Shown piece by piece: positions 7,425-16,145 of a stretch of DNA of 64,000 nt. The translations under genes were made by a program, and so were the position numbers. Within the stretch, counting starts at the first letter, position 1. The number at the start of each line of letters is the position of its first letter. The stretch lies in assembly GCF_900289045.1 (NCBI RefSeq), contig NZ_LT985188.1:3658001-3722000 (forward strand), read 5' to 3'. Below the pieces are notes generated by a model, which was not told the DNA's origin, did no database searches, and saw only the letters and a list, made by a program, of their open reading frames with translations. Source of the DNA: Micropruina glycogenica (GTDB taxonomy: Bacteria; Actinomycetota; Actinomycetes; Propionibacteriales; Propionibacteriaceae).

Positions 7425-9455
7425 ATGTCGCAGGACCTGATCACTGCTGATCTGGTTGTGCTCGATGCCGACCTTGGGCCCACCAAGAACGACGTCATTC
7501 ACAATCTGGCCGAGCTGGTGGCCAAGACCGGACGGGCCGAGGCCGCCGGTCTCGAGGCCGACGCCCTGGCCCGTGAAGAGAAGGCGGCCACCGGGCTGGG
7601 TGGCGGCATCGCCATTCCGCACTGCCGCTCGGCCGCGGTCAATACCAACTCGCTCGCGTTCGCGCGGTTGAAGCCGTCGGTCGATTTCGGCGCCTTCGAC
7701 GGCCCGGCCGACATCGCCTTTCTGATCGCCGCCTCCGACGGCTCCGACGACGCGCACCTGGCGCTGCTGGCCGAGCTGGCCCGCAACCTGATGCGGTCCG
7801 AGTTCACCGACGGGCTGCGGAACGCGCAGACGCCCGACGAGATCGTCACCCTGGTGAACAACGCCATCAACGCCAGCGCCGACGAAGATGCTTCGGTGGC
7901 GGCGACCACGCTGCCCCCGGTGGCCGGCAAGCCGGTCATGGTGGCCGTCACCGCCTGCCCCACCGGCATCGCGCACACCTTCATGGCCGCCGACGGTCTC
8001 GAGCAGGCGGCCAAGGCCGCCGGGGTCGAACTGCACGTCGAGCCCCAGGGCTCGGGCAAGGTCACCCCGATCGACCCGGCGATCATCGCCAGCGCCTCTG
8101 CTGCGATCTTCGCCACCGACGTCGGCGTGCGCGACAAGGAGCGCTTCGCGGGCCTGCCCGTGATCGAGTCCGGCGTCAAGCGGGCCATCAACGAGCCGGG
8201 CAAGATGATCGCCGAAGCCATCGCGGCCTCGCACGATCCGACGGCCCGCAAGGTGGCCGGCGACGCGTCGTCCGCGGCCGCCAGCCAGGGCGGGTCGCAG
8301 CTGAGCGTCGGCAAGCGCATTCAGCAGGCCCTGATGACCGGCGTGTCGTACATGATTCCGTTCGTCGCGGCCGGCGGTCTGCTGATCGCCCTCGGCTTCT
8401 TGTTCGGCGGCTTCGACATCGCGCTCAAGGCCGGTGCCACCGGTGCCCGCACGTGTGCCGATCTGGCCTCGTGGGTCGACGCCGAGAACTGCGCCGGCGG
8501 CGACTCGATCGCTTCGTTGGCCATCTCGGCCGGGTGGGCGTCGGGCTTCGGCAACTACCTGGGCGCCCTGCTGTTCACCATCGGTGCGGCGGCCTTCGGC
8601 TTTCTGCTGCCGGCCCTGTCGGGCTACATCTCCTACGCGCTGGCCGGTCGTCCGGGCATCGCTCCGGGCTTCGTCGGCGGCGTGGTCGCCGGTGCGGTCG
8701 GCGCCGGCTTCCTGGGCGCCCTGATCACCGGTCTGCTGGCCGGCGTGATCGCGTCGTGGCTGGCCGGGTTGAAGGCTCCGCGCTGGTTGCAGGGTCTGAT
8801 GCCGGTGGTGATCATTCCGCTGGTCGCCACCACCATCGTCGGCCTGGTGATGTACCTGTTCCTGGGCAAGCCGCTCGCGGCGGTCACCACCGCCCTGCAA
8901 GAGGGGCTGTCGAACATGTCGGGCGGCTCGGCGATTCTGCTGGGCATCATTCTCGGCCTGATGATGGGCTTCGACCTGGGTGGCCCGGTCAACAAGGCGG
9001 CGTACCTGTTCGCCACCGCGGGCCTGTCGGCCCAGAGCCAGGCGTCGTTCCAGATCATGGCTGCGGTGATGGCTGCGGGCATGGTTCCGCCGCTGGCGCT
9101 GGCCCTGGCCACCACGCTGCGCAAGAACTTGTTCACCGAGGTCGAGGTCGAGAACGGCCGGGCAGCCTGGCTGCTGGGTGCGTCCTTCATCTCCGAGGGT
9201 GCCATTCCGTTCGCGGCGGCCGACCCGCTGCGGGTGATCCCCTCGATGATGGCCGGCGGTGCGGTCACCGGTGCGTTGTCGATGGCCTTCGGTGTGGGCT
9301 CGCGGGCCCCGCACGGCGGCATCTTCGTGTTCTTCGCGATCAACCCGATCCTCGGCTTCCTGGTGGCGCTGGCCGCCGGCACCGTGGTGGGTGCGTTCGC
9401 GGTGCTCGCGGCGAAGCAGTTCTGGCCGGCCAAGCAGGTCGCGGCCGTGGCCTGA
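7425..9455 (+). CDS. fruA: PTS fructose-specific transporter, EIIABC fusion
   Basis: 676-aa transporter that imports fructose as fructose 1-phosphate. EIIA (about 1-150) has the phospho-His in GGGIAIPHCRS (H66); EIIB (about 165-270) has the phospho-Cys in VAVTACPTGIAHTFMAA (C178); EIIC (about 310-670) has many membrane helices and GFDLGGPVNKAAY. There is no fused HPr domain, so HPr and EI must be encoded elsewhere. The ATG at 7425 follows a GAAAGGAAC ribosome site. A strong hairpin follows at 9471-9505. Confidence 0.96.
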   Translation: MSQDLITADLVVLDADLGPTKNDVIHNLAELVAKTGRAEAAGLEADALAREEKAATGLGGGIAIPHCRSAAVNTNSLAFARLKPSVDFGAFDGPADIAFLIAASDGSDDAHLALLAELARNLMRSEFTDGLRNAQTPDEIVTLVNNAINASADEDASVAATTLPPVAGKPVMVAVTACPTGIAHTFMAADGLEQAAKAAGVELHVEPQGSGKVTPIDPAIIASASAAIFATDVGVRDKERFAGLPVIESGVKRAINEPGKMIAEAIAASHDPTARKVAGDASSAAASQGGSQLSVGKRIQQALMTGVSYMIPFVAAGGLLIALGFLFGGFDIALKAGATGARTCADLASWVDAENCAGGDSIASLAISAGWASGFGNYLGALLFTIGAAAFGFLLPALSGYISYALAGRPGIAPGFVGGVVAGAVGAGFLGALITGLLAGVIASWLAGLKAPRWLQGLMPVVIIPLVATTIVGLVMYLFLGKPLAAVTTALQEGLSNMSGGSAILLGIILGLMMGFDLGGPVNKAAYLFATAGLSAQSQASFQIMAAVMAAGMVPPLALALATTLRKNLFTEVEVENGRAAWLLGASFISEGAIPFAAADPLRVIPSMMAGGAVTGALSMAFGVGSRAPHGGIFVFFAINPILGFLVALAAGTVVGAFAVLAAKQFWPAKQVAAVA

Positions 9456-9470
9456 CCCATCCCTCAACCG

Positions 9471-9505
9471 CACAGGGCCCGCCGGTTTCGCCGGCGGGCC
9501 CTGTG
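9471..9505 (+). terminator. Terminator of the fru operon
   Basis: CACAGGGCCCGCCGG (9471-9485) pairs perfectly with CCGGCGGGCCCTGTG (9491-9505) across a 5-nt loop. There is no U tract, as is usual in GC-rich actinobacteria. The palindrome would work in both directions. Confidence 0.85.
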
Positions 9506-9517
9506 CCGTGACTGGCC

Positions 9518-9534
9518 GTTCACGCACAGTGAAC
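9518..9534. promoter_or_regulatory. GTTCAC palindrome upstream of carD
   Basis: GTTCAC-GCACA-GTGAAC is a perfect 6-bp inverted repeat. GTTCAC is the core of actinobacterial PHO boxes, but the inverted layout differs from the usual direct repeats. A related palindrome with a 7-bp spacer overlaps the start codon at 61170-61188. Which regulator binds is unknown. Confidence 0.4.
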
Positions 9535-9739
9535 ACCGGGCGAGCCCGCTCCGTCGCAACGCATCATTTGGTGTTGTCAGAGGCAATTTGTGCGTTGAGT
9601 CACGGCCCACGGATTAATCCCTCGGGCACAGCCCCGTCGCGTTTGTCAACCCCCTAAAGTGCCTCTGGCTAGGACGAACGTTTCGATCCGTAGCCCTCGC
9701 CGTGCTACTATGGGTGACTGGGAAAGGGGTCTGCATAAG

Positions 9740-10225
9740 ATGACTTTTGAAGTCGGTGAAACGGTGGTCTACCCCAATCATGGGGCGGCCGTCATCGAAG
9801 ACATAGAAACCCGCACGATCAAAGGCGAAGACAAGCTCTATCTCGTCTTGCGCATTGTGGGCCAGAACGATCTGGTGGTCCGAGTCCCGGCACAGAACCT
9901 CGACGAGATCGGCGTCCGCAACGTTGTTGACGCCGATGGTCTCGCGCGGGTGTTCGACGTGCTCCGGGCACCGCACACCGAAGAGCCGACCAACTGGTCG
10001 CGGCGCTACAAGGCCAACCTCGAGAAGTTGCACTCCGGCAACGTGCTCAAGGTGGCCGAGGTCGTCCGTGATCTGTGGCGGCGCGAGCGTGAGCGTGGGC
10101 TGTCCGCGGGCGAGAAGCGCATGCTGGCCAAGGCTCGTCAGATCCTGGTCTCTGAGTTGGCGCTGGCCGAAAAGGTCGAGGAGGACCGCGCCGAGGTTCT
10201 GCTCGATGAGGTTCTCGCCTCCTGA
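9740..10225 (+). CDS. carD: CarD-family RNA polymerase-binding transcription factor
   Basis: 161 aa. The N-terminal RNAP-interacting Tudor-like domain (about 1-60) begins [23 protein letters not shown], the CarD/TRCF signature; the helical C-terminal domain (about 65-161) includes [13 protein letters not shown] and the basic [13 protein letters not shown] that contacts promoter DNA. CarD stabilises open complexes at rRNA and other promoters and is essential in mycobacteria. The start at 9740 follows GGGAAAGGGG; TACTAT (9706-9711) is a likely -10. In most actinobacteria carD directly precedes ispD; here an 8.4-kb catabolic cassette intervenes. Confidence 0.96.
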   Translation: MTFEVGETVVYPNHGAAVIEDIETRTIKGEDKLYLVLRIVGQNDLVVRVPAQNLDEIGVRNVVDADGLARVFDVLRAPHTEEPTNWSRRYKANLEKLHSGNVLKVAEVVRDLWRRERERGLSAGEKRMLAKARQILVSELALAEKVEEDRAEVLLDEVLAS

Positions 10226-10233
10226 GCTGATTC

Positions 10234-10282
10234 AACGCAAAACCGCCCGTCGCGCTGAGTGCGCGGCGGGCGGTTTTGCGTT
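10234..10282 (+). terminator. Terminator of carD
   Basis: AACGCAAAACCGCCCG (10234-10249) pairs with CGGGCGGTTTTGCGTT (10267-10282), giving a stem of 16 or more bp flanked by A/T runs usable on either strand. It isolates carD from the downstream cassette. Confidence 0.88.
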
Positions 10283-10337
10283 CTGCGGTGTCAGTGGATA
10301 GCTCTCGCAGACAATGCACAGCCGCCGTCGTCGATCG

Positions 10338-10410
10338 AGCTTGTCGAGATCCCAGGCGTCGGGGTCTCGACCAGCAGCATCCGTCATCCCGGCGAACGCC
10401 AGGATCTCGT
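10338..10410. repeat. Dispersed intergenic repeats (TCGAG and CATCCCGGCG families)
   Basis: Holds CTTGTCGAGATCC and GGGTCTCGACCAGC, halves of the TCTCGACAAGCTCGACCAG family, followed by GTCATCCCGGCGAACGCCAG of the CATCCCGGCG palindrome family. Both families recur throughout the window. The repeats mark the left edge of the cassette between carD and ispD. Confidence 0.75.
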
Positions 10411-10497
10411 AGGGCCGCCAGGCACCTGGATCTGCAAAAATATTCACGATACGCATACACTTGCATGTGTTGTGCGGCGTGTCTTAGGGTTCGAGCC

Positions 10498-11481
10498 ATG
10501 GACGCAATGGACGCGTACCGCACCATGTGGCGGATCCGCCTCTTCGAGGAAGCGGTTGAGGATCTGTACGGGCGGGGCATGATGCACGGCACGATGCACC
10601 TCTCGATCGGGCAGGAAGCGGTGCCCACCGGCGCCTGCGCCGCCCTGAAAGACGGTGACCAGATCACGTCCACCCACCGCGGGCACGGCCACTGCATCGC
10701 CAAGGGGGCCGACCTGGGCCGCTCGATGGCCGAACTGCTCGCCCGCGACAACGGCTACTGCCGGGGCCGCGGCGGCTCGATGCACATCGCGGACGTCGCC
10801 ACCGGCAACCTGGGCGCCAACGGCATCGTCGCGGGCGGTCCGCCGATCGCCGCCGGTGCGGCGCTGAGCAACAAGCTGCGCGGCACCGACCAGGTGTGCC
10901 TGTGCTTTCACGGCGACGGTGCCGTGGGCGAGGGCGCCTGGCACGAGGCCATGACGCTGGCCTCGATGTGGAACCTGCCGGTGGTGTTCATCTGCGAGAA
11001 CAACAAGTACGGCATGTCGATGTCGAGCGAGAAGGCGTTCAAGGTCGAGCACATGAGCGACAAGGCCGCCGGCTACGGCATTCCTGGTGAGACCGTCGAC
11101 GGCAACGACGTCGAAGCCGTTCACGAGGCCGTCGCCCGGGCGGTCGCCCGGGCGCGTGCCGGTGAGGGACCCACCTTCATCGAGGCGCTCACCTACCGGT
11201 GGCGCGGCCACTCCAAGTCCGACAAGAACCTCTACCGCACCAAAGAGGAGATCGCGCAGTGGCGCGCGGACGACCCGATCGCCGCCTTCGCCGCCGTGCT
11301 GCACGACCGTGAAGAGGTCACCCAGGAGCAGCTCAACGCGGTGCAGGACGAGGTGCGCACCGAGATCCGCGAGGCCGTCCGGTTCGGCACCCAGGGCGAG
11401 GAGCCCACGGTCGAGGCGATGATGGCCGGCATCTACGCGCCGTCCCCGGTTGACCCCCGGCCGCTGGAGGCCCGGGCATGA
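10498..11481 (+). CDS. acoA: Acetoin dehydrogenase-like ThDP enzyme, E1 alpha
   Basis: 327-aa alpha subunit of a thiamine-diphosphate 2-oxo/alpha-hydroxyketone dehydrogenase. Features: [48 protein letters not shown], and the ThDP motif [14 protein letters not shown] through ICENN. The [12 protein letters not shown] and GNLGANGIV segments resemble AcoA of acetoin dehydrogenase more than pyruvate dehydrogenase E1. TAGGGT (10485-10490) predicts a start point at 10497, so the mRNA is essentially leaderless. The stop overlaps acoB by 4 bp. As part of the cassette it may cleave an acetoin-like ketose rather than acetoin; that is inference. Confidence 0.9.
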   Translation: MDAMDAYRTMWRIRLFEEAVEDLYGRGMMHGTMHLSIGQEAVPTGACAALKDGDQITSTHRGHGHCIAKGADLGRSMAELLARDNGYCRGRGGSMHIADVATGNLGANGIVAGGPPIAAGAALSNKLRGTDQVCLCFHGDGAVGEGAWHEAMTLASMWNLPVVFICENNKYGMSMSSEKAFKVEHMSDKAAGYGIPGETVDGNDVEAVHEAVARAVARARAGEGPTFIEALTYRWRGHSKSDKNLYRTKEEIAQWRADDPIAAFAAVLHDREEVTQEQLNAVQDEVRTEIREAVRFGTQGEEPTVEAMMAGIYAPSPVDPRPLEARA

Positions 11482-12464
11482 GCCGCACGATGACCTACGC
11501 CGAGGCGGTCCGTGAGGCCATGGCCACCGCGATGACCAACGACGAGCGCGTCTTTCTGATGGGTGAGGACGTCGGCGTCTACGGCGGCGCTTTCGGCGTC
11601 AGCAACGACCTCTACGAGCGCTTCGGCACCGACCGCGTGCGCGACACCACGATCAGCGAACTCGGCATCGTCGGCATGGGCGTGGGCGCCGCACTCACCG
11701 GCATGCGGCCGATCGTCGAGATCCAATTCTCCGACTTTCTCTGCCAGGCCATGGACCAGGTGGTCAACCAGGCCGCCAAGCTGCACTTCATGGTGGGCGG
11801 CCAGGCCGAGGTGCCGCTGGTGATCCGCGCCCCTGGCGGCTCCGGCACCGGTGCGGCCGCGCAGCACAGCCAGTCGCTGGAGGCCTGGTTCGCGCACGTG
11901 CCCGGGCTGAAGGTGGTGATGCCGAGCAACGCCACGGACGCGGGCTCGCTGCTGCTGGCGGCGCTCGACGACCCCAACCCGGTGCTGGTGCTGGAACACA
12001 AGCTGCTCTACAAGCAGAGCTTCGAGGTGCCCGACGAGTTTCCGTCCGCCCGGCTGGGCGAGGGCCGCATCGAACGCGAGGGCAGCGACCTGACCATCGT
12101 CGCCACCTCGGTCGAGGTGCAGCGCTCGGTGCAGGCCGCCGAACAGCTGGCCGAGCAGGGCATCAGCGCCGAGGTGATCGACCCGCGCACGATCAAGCCG
12201 CTGGATGTACCGCTCATCCTACAGTCGGTGGCGCGCACCGGCCGGGTGCTGCTGGTGCAGGAGGCGCCGAAGTTCGCCGGGTTCATGGCCGAGGTGGCCG
12301 CCACCATCGCCGAGTCCGAGGTGTTCGGCGACCTGCAGGCGCCGATCCGCCGGCTCTGCGGCCTCGACACCCCGATTCCCTACAGCCCCACGCTCGAGAA
12401 GGCGTCGGTGCCTCAGGTCGATGACATCGTCCGCGAGGCCGCGGCCCTGGTCGGGGAGTGGTGA
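11478..12464 (+). CDS. acoB: Acetoin dehydrogenase-like ThDP enzyme, E1 beta
   Basis: 328-aa beta subunit pairing with the preceding alpha chain. It shows [19 protein letters not shown] at the N-terminus, [18 protein letters not shown] (Glu that activates ThDP), [39 protein letters not shown] with the conserved active-site His region, and the C-terminal transketolase domain ending in the partner-binding region. Family length is normal. It is translationally coupled to acoA (ATGA) and followed one base later by the E2 gene. Confidence 0.92.
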   Translation: MSRTMTYAEAVREAMATAMTNDERVFLMGEDVGVYGGAFGVSNDLYERFGTDRVRDTTISELGIVGMGVGAALTGMRPIVEIQFSDFLCQAMDQVVNQAAKLHFMVGGQAEVPLVIRAPGGSGTGAAAQHSQSLEAWFAHVPGLKVVMPSNATDAGSLLLAALDDPNPVLVLEHKLLYKQSFEVPDEFPSARLGEGRIEREGSDLTIVATSVEVQRSVQAAEQLAEQGISAEVIDPRTIKPLDVPLILQSVARTGRVLLVQEAPKFAGFMAEVAATIAESEVFGDLQAPIRRLCGLDTPIPYSPTLEKASVPQVDDIVREAAALVGEW

Positions 12465-12465
12465 G

Positions 12466-13806
12466 ATGCCCCGCATTCCGCTGCTGATGCCGAAGATGTC
12501 GATGACCATGGAGTTCGGCACCGTCGAGCAATGGCTGGTCGAGGTCGGCGGGCCCGTGAGCGATGGCGACGCCGTGGTGGTGGTGACCACCGACAAGGTC
12601 GACATGGACGTGGAGTCGACCTGCGACGGCACGCTGGCCGAGATTCTGGCGCAGTCGGGCGACCAGGTGCCGGTCGGCGAGCCGATCGCCTACATCGAGA
12701 CCGAGAAGGACGACCTGCTGGGCGACCTGTTCGCGCCCGCCGCCGGCGAGGGGGCCTCAACAGGCTCGACCAACGGTGCCGGCGAAGCCGACTCGGCTGC
12801 GCCGGTCGATGCTGTGTCGGACGAGCCCGTGGACGCTCCCCAACCGGCGGCCCAGATCCCGGCGTCCGCCGGGATGACGGAAGCGTCCGCCGGGATGACG
12901 GAAGCGACCGAGCGTCCGCGCGCCGTGCCGCTGGCCCGCAAGCTGGCCGCCGAGGCCGGCATCGACCTGGCATCGGTGCAGCCGCAGGGGCCCAACCGTA
13001 CGATCCGGGCCCGAGACGTCAGGGCTGCCCTCGAAAGCGCGGCCCCGCCCAACCCGGCCGTCATCCCGGCGCACGCCGGGATCTCGTCCGCGGCAAGCGC
13101 AACCAGCGGTGGGGTTTCGACAAGCTCAACCAGCGGCGAGCTGCTGGGCGACGCGAAGTCGCGGCGCATCAGGGTCGCCACCGCGCGAGTGCTCGATGCC
13201 ACGGCACTCATCCCTCAGTTCACCGTGTGGCGGGCGCTCGACCTGACCCGCCTCGCGGTGGCCCGCAAAGCCTCCCTCAAGGGCGTGAGCTGGAACACCA
13301 TCCTGCTGCGCGCCTACGCCCTGATGCTGCGCGAGTACCCCTCGCTCAACGGGCGCTGGAGCGGCGACGGCGTGCGCACCAACACCCACATCGGTGTGGC
13401 GCTGGCGATCGACACCCCCAACGGCCTGCTTGCCCCGGTGCTGCGCGACCCGCAGGATCTGGGCATCAAAGCCCTGGACGCGGCGATCAAAGACCTCGCC
13501 GCAGCCGTCAAGGCGGGCAAGGCCGACCCGAGCGTGATGGGGGGCGGCACCGGCACGGTGTCGAACCTCGGCAGCTTCGGCGTGCAGCGTTTCAACGCAC
13601 TGCTGACCCCACCCCAGGCGACGGCACTGTCGCTGGGCACGGTCGAGGTACAACCGGTCTTCGACGCCGACGGGTCCATCAGGGCGCGCACGGTGTGCGA
13701 AGCGGGCCTGACCGTCGACCACCGGGTGGCCGATGGGGCGGACGCCGCCCGGGCGTTCGCCACCATGCAAGAGATTCTGGACGACCCCTTCCTGCTGCTC
13801 GGCTGA
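12466..13806 (+). CDS. Dihydrolipoamide acyltransferase (E2) of the acetoin dehydrogenase-like complex
   Basis: 446 aa. Lipoyl domain (1-80) with the lipoylated Lys in TTDKVDMDVES (K44); a linker (about 85-145); peripheral-subunit-binding domain (about 147-187, RAVPLARKLAAEAGIDL); a second linker (about 190-225); catalytic domain with VDHRVADGADAARAF (catalytic His about H419). It transfers the acyl group from E1 to CoA. No E3 gene is nearby, so a shared lipoamide dehydrogenase is implied. Both linkers contain in-frame copies of genomic repeats: PASAGMTEASAGMTEA from 12855-12905, PAHAGIS from 13059-13086, and VSTSSTSG from 13113-13136. Confidence 0.92.
   Translation: MPRIPLLMPKMSMTMEFGTVEQWLVEVGGPVSDGDAVVVVTTDKVDMDVESTCDGTLAEILAQSGDQVPVGEPIAYIETEKDDLLGDLFAPAAGEGASTGSTNGAGEADSAAPVDAVSDEPVDAPQPAAQIPASAGMTEASAGMTEATERPRAVPLARKLAAEAGIDLASVQPQGPNRTIRARDVRAALESAAPPNPAVIPAHAGISSAASATSGGVSTSSTSGELLGDAKSRRIRVATARVLDATALIPQFTVWRALDLTRLAVARKASLKGVSWNTILLRAYALMLREYPSLNGRWSGDGVRTNTHIGVALAIDTPNGLLAPVLRDPQDLGIKALDAAIKDLAAAVKAGKADPSVMGGGTGTVSNLGSFGVQRFNALLTPPQATALSLGTVEVQPVFDADGSIRARTVCEAGLTVDHRVADGADAARAFATMQEILDDPFLLLG
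12855..12905 (+). repeat. In-frame copy of CCGGCGTCCGCCGGGATGACG repeat, partly duplicated
   Basis: GATCCCGGCGTCCGCCGGGATGACGG (12855-12880) and a second GCGTCCGCCGGGATGACGG match the dispersed intergenic repeat at 15548-15575 and 28788-28850. Here the repeat is inside the E2 gene and is translated as ASAGMTEASAGMTEA between the lipoyl and subunit-binding domains. The reading frame is kept. Confidence 0.9.
13059..13136 (+). repeat. In-frame copies of two dispersed repeats in the second E2 linker
   Basis: CGTCATCCCGGCGCACGCCGGGATCTCG (13059-13086) is the CATCCCGGCG palindrome family; GGTTTCGACAAGCTCAACCAGCGG (13113-13136) is the TCTCGACAAGCTCGACCAG family. Both are translated in frame in the linker before the catalytic domain. 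Confidence 0.85.
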
Positions 13807-13821
13807 GCCGCAGGGAAGGGA

Positions 13822-13847
13822 CGGCGCGAAGAACGACCTTCGCGCCG
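13822..13847 (+). promoter_or_regulatory. Intercistronic hairpin between E2 and srlA
   Basis: CGGCGCGAAG (13822-13831) and CTTCGCGCCG (13838-13847) form a perfect 10-bp stem with a 6-nt loop, 35 bp before srlA. It may partly terminate or protect the mRNA and so set dehydrogenase and PTS genes at different levels. No T tract follows. Confidence 0.6.
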
Positions 13848-13882
13848 ACGACAACTCGAAACATTTGAAAGGAGGGGATCAC

Positions 13883-14470
13883 ATGGGATTCATCGAATGG
13901 CTGGCGGAGGGCTTCATCGGCCTGTTCAAAGCGGCTGCTGAGAGCTTCACGGGTTTGGTGACCGGCATTTTGCCGTTGCTGATCGTGCTGTTGACCGCGA
14001 TGTATGCGATCACCACGTGGATCGGTGAGGAGCGGGTCACCCGCGCGGTGCAGTGGGCGGGCAAGTACGCCGTCACCCGCTACACGATCATGCCGATCAT
14101 CGCGGTGATCATGCTCACCAACCCGATGTGTTACTCGTTCGGACGGTTCCTGCCCGAGCGGCAGAAGCCGGCGTTCTACGACGCGGCGGTGTCGTTCGTG
14201 CACCCGGTTCTGCCGTTCTTTCCGCACGCCAACGCGGGGGAGCTTTTCGTCTGGGCGGGTATTTCAGCTGGCGTCGCAGCGATAGACCAAGGTGCGTTCG
14301 TCAGGCTGTCGGCGCTGTACTTCATCGTCGGCATCGTGGTGATTCTGATCCGCGGCCTGGTGACCGAATGGATCACCAAGTTGCTGATCAAGCGCGGTGG
14401 GCACGAGGCACGCTTCGCCGAGTTCGACGAGGCCTACGCGGCCGGCCACATTCAAGGGGGCCACGAATGA
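13883..14470 (+). CDS. srlA: PTS glucitol/sorbitol-type EIIC component
   Basis: 195-aa integral membrane protein of the glucitol (Gut) PTS family, in which the transporter is split over SrlA (EIIC), SrlE (EIIB plus EIIC2) and SrlB (EIIA). Recognisable segments are FTGLVTGILPLLIVLLTAMYAI, MLTNPMCYSFGRFLPERQKP and FVHPVLPFFPHANAGELF, matching SrlA. The ATG follows a strong AAAGGAGGGG. The stop overlaps srlE (ATGA). Family members transport sorbitol, and the fold can serve other short polyols; the substrate here is probably a polyol processed by the neighbouring oxidoreductase. Confidence 0.92.
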   Translation: MGFIEWLAEGFIGLFKAAAESFTGLVTGILPLLIVLLTAMYAITTWIGEERVTRAVQWAGKYAVTRYTIMPIIAVIMLTNPMCYSFGRFLPERQKPAFYDAAVSFVHPVLPFFPHANAGELFVWAGISAGVAAIDQGAFVRLSALYFIVGIVVILIRGLVTEWITKLLIKRGGHEARFAEFDEAYAAGHIQGGHE

Positions 14471-15492
14471 GTGAGACGACCTCGACGTACCAGACCGTCT
14501 CTATTCGTAAGGGTCGCGGCGGCTGGGGGGCAGGGCTCACCCTGACCCCCACTGATGAGAAAAAGATCGTGCTGTCGGTGACCGGTGGAGGCATTCATCC
14601 GGTGGCGCAGCGCATCGCCGAACTGTCGGGCGCTGAGGTGGTGGACGGCTTCACCAACCACGTCGCCGACGACCAGGTGCTGTGCGCAGTGATCAACTGC
14701 GGCGGCACCGCGCGCATCGGGGTGTACCCGCGCAAGCGGATTCCGACCGTGGATGTCTACCCGGGCGAGCCCGGTGGACCGCTGGCCCAGTTCATCACCG
14801 AAGACATCTTCGTCTCGGCGGTGACCCCGAACGAGGTGTCGGTGGCCGGTGACGTGGTGCAGGCGGCACCGGCGTTGTCGGAGCAGGTGAACGCTGCCGA
14901 CTCCGACCGGGCCAAGTACGAGGCGCAGAAGGCCGAGGCCAAGAGCGCGGCCAAGGACGCCGGCGGCTTCACCAAGATGGTGGTCAGCTTCGGCGAGGCG
15001 ATCGGTTACTTCATCAACACGCTGCTGAGCTCCGGCCGGCAGTCGATGAAGCTGGTGCTGAACACGATCATTCCGTTCATGGCGTACGTGTCGTTGCTGA
15101 TCGGCATCGTCACCTACACCGGCGTCTCGAAGTGGATCGCCAACGGCGTGACACCGCTGGTCAGCAACCCGTTCGGCCTGGTGCTGCTCGGTGTGATCAC
15201 CGCGATTCCGGTGCTGTCGCCGATCCTGGGTCCGGGTGCCGCCATCGCCCAGGTGGTCGGCGTGCTGATGGGTCAGCAGATCGCAGCGGGAGCCCTCCCG
15301 GTGCAGTACGCGCTGCCCACCCTGTTCGCCATCAACGGCCAGGTCGGCTGTGACTTCGTGCCGGTCGGCCTGTCGCTGGGCGAGGCCGAGCCCGAGACGG
15401 TGTCGGTGGGTGTGCCGGCGGTGCTGTTCAGCCGCCTGATCACCTCGCCGGTCGCGGTGATCCTCGCCTACCTGGCGTCGTTCGCCATCTGA
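14467..15492 (+). CDS. srlE: PTS glucitol/sorbitol-type EIIB-EIIC2 component
   Basis: 341 aa. The N-terminal cytosolic EIIB domain (about 1-140) has VLCAVINCGGTARIGVYPRK; C78 in the NCGGT motif is the likely phosphorylated Cys, while the position where I recall a second Cys in many SrlE proteins (ARCG) is Ile. A charged linker (about 145-175) leads to membrane helices from about residue 195 with VLSPILGPGAAIAQVVG and NGQVGCDFVPVGLSLGEAEPE. It passes phosphate from SrlB to the incoming polyol. Translation is coupled to srlA. Confidence 0.92.
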   Translation: MSETTSTYQTVSIRKGRGGWGAGLTLTPTDEKKIVLSVTGGGIHPVAQRIAELSGAEVVDGFTNHVADDQVLCAVINCGGTARIGVYPRKRIPTVDVYPGEPGGPLAQFITEDIFVSAVTPNEVSVAGDVVQAAPALSEQVNAADSDRAKYEAQKAEAKSAAKDAGGFTKMVVSFGEAIGYFINTLLSSGRQSMKLVLNTIIPFMAYVSLLIGIVTYTGVSKWIANGVTPLVSNPFGLVLLGVITAIPVLSPILGPGAAIAQVVGVLMGQQIAAGALPVQYALPTLFAINGQVGCDFVPVGLSLGEAEPETVSVGVPAVLFSRLITSPVAVILAYLASFAI

Positions 15493-15496
15493 TCGG

Positions 15497-15680
15497 TTGG
15501 TCGAGCTGTGTCGAGACCCGTTCGCGGGTCGAGGCCGGACGTGGGGCGAGATCCCGGCGTCCGCCGGGATGACGGAACCACCTCGTCATCCCGGGCAGCC
15601 TCGTCATCCCGGCCTTGCCCCGGGATCTCACAGGCAGACCTCATCGACCTCGATGGGTCTCGACAAGCTCGACCAGCAGA
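15497..15680. repeat. Cluster of dispersed repeats between srlE and srlB
   Basis: The 274-bp gap inside the operon holds GGTCGAGCTGTGTCGAGACCC, GATCCCGGCGTCCGCCGGGATGACGG, two TCGTCATCCCGG half copies, CCGGCCTTGCCCCGGGATCTC, and a complete GGGTCTCGACAAGCTCGACCAGC at 15656-15678. That last sequence is the uninterrupted form of the site occupied by the IS110 element at 21060. No promoter or gene is evident in the gap. Confidence 0.88.
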
Positions 15681-15766
15681 GTCAGACTCAGCCATCCATC
15701 CATCCACACACTCCGATCTACCCCCACCGGACGCGCGAGCGTCCCACGACTGAAGGGACCAACCCA

Positions 15767-16138
15767 ATGGCACAGCAACTGTGGTCGGCGACGATCGACC
15801 GACTGGGTGAGTTCACCGCCGAGCTGTTCGAAGGCGGCTGCTACATCCTCTTCGGCGAGCCGCTGCCGGAGGCGCTGGCCGAGGTGAGCATCGTGCACAC
15901 GACCCGGCAGGCGCCCACCCGTCCGATCGCCGCAGGCGACACCATGCAGTTGGGCGGCGTCGAGCTTCGACTCGATGAGGTCGGCGACCTCGCGAACGTG
16001 AACCTCACCGACCTCGGCCACATCGTGGTCTATGTCAACAGCCCCGAACAGCCGCTGCTGCCGGGTGCGGTCAAGGCGTCCGGCCCTGATCGTCCGCACC
16101 CCACCGCCGGGTCGTCGATCGTCATCGCGGGGGAGTGA
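15767..16138 (+). CDS. srlB: PTS glucitol/sorbitol-type EIIA component
   Basis: 123-aa cytosolic phosphocarrier that passes phosphate from HPr to the SrlE EIIB domain. It matches the PTS_IIA_gut family in length; AEVSIVHTTRQ (H44) holds the likely phospho-His, with LTDLGHIVVYVN near the C-terminus as the second conserved block. GAAGGGACC precedes the ATG. It is separated from srlE by a repeat-filled gap, but strand and order are kept, and gutM follows 7 bp later. Confidence 0.9.
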   Translation: MAQQLWSATIDRLGEFTAELFEGGCYILFGEPLPEALAEVSIVHTTRQAPTRPIAAGDTMQLGGVELRLDEVGDLANVNLTDLGHIVVYVNSPEQPLLPGAVKASGPDRPHPTAGSSIVIAGE

Positions 16139-16145
16139 GCCAGTC

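Noticed and set aside
7380..9536. A 718-codon open frame antisense to fruA
   Set aside because: Arg/Gly/His-rich translation with no motif; a shadow of the high-GC fruA codons.
9659..9739. An upstream start adding 27 residues to CarD
   Set aside because: CarD proteins begin at MTFEVGE; a GGGAAAGGGG ribosome site lies just before ATG 9740 and a -10 lies inside the extension.
10498..13806. Pyruvate or branched-chain 2-oxoacid dehydrogenase complex
   Set aside because: The alpha subunit segments ([21 protein letters not shown]) and short separate alpha/beta subunits look closer to acetoin dehydrogenase; kept only as an alternative.
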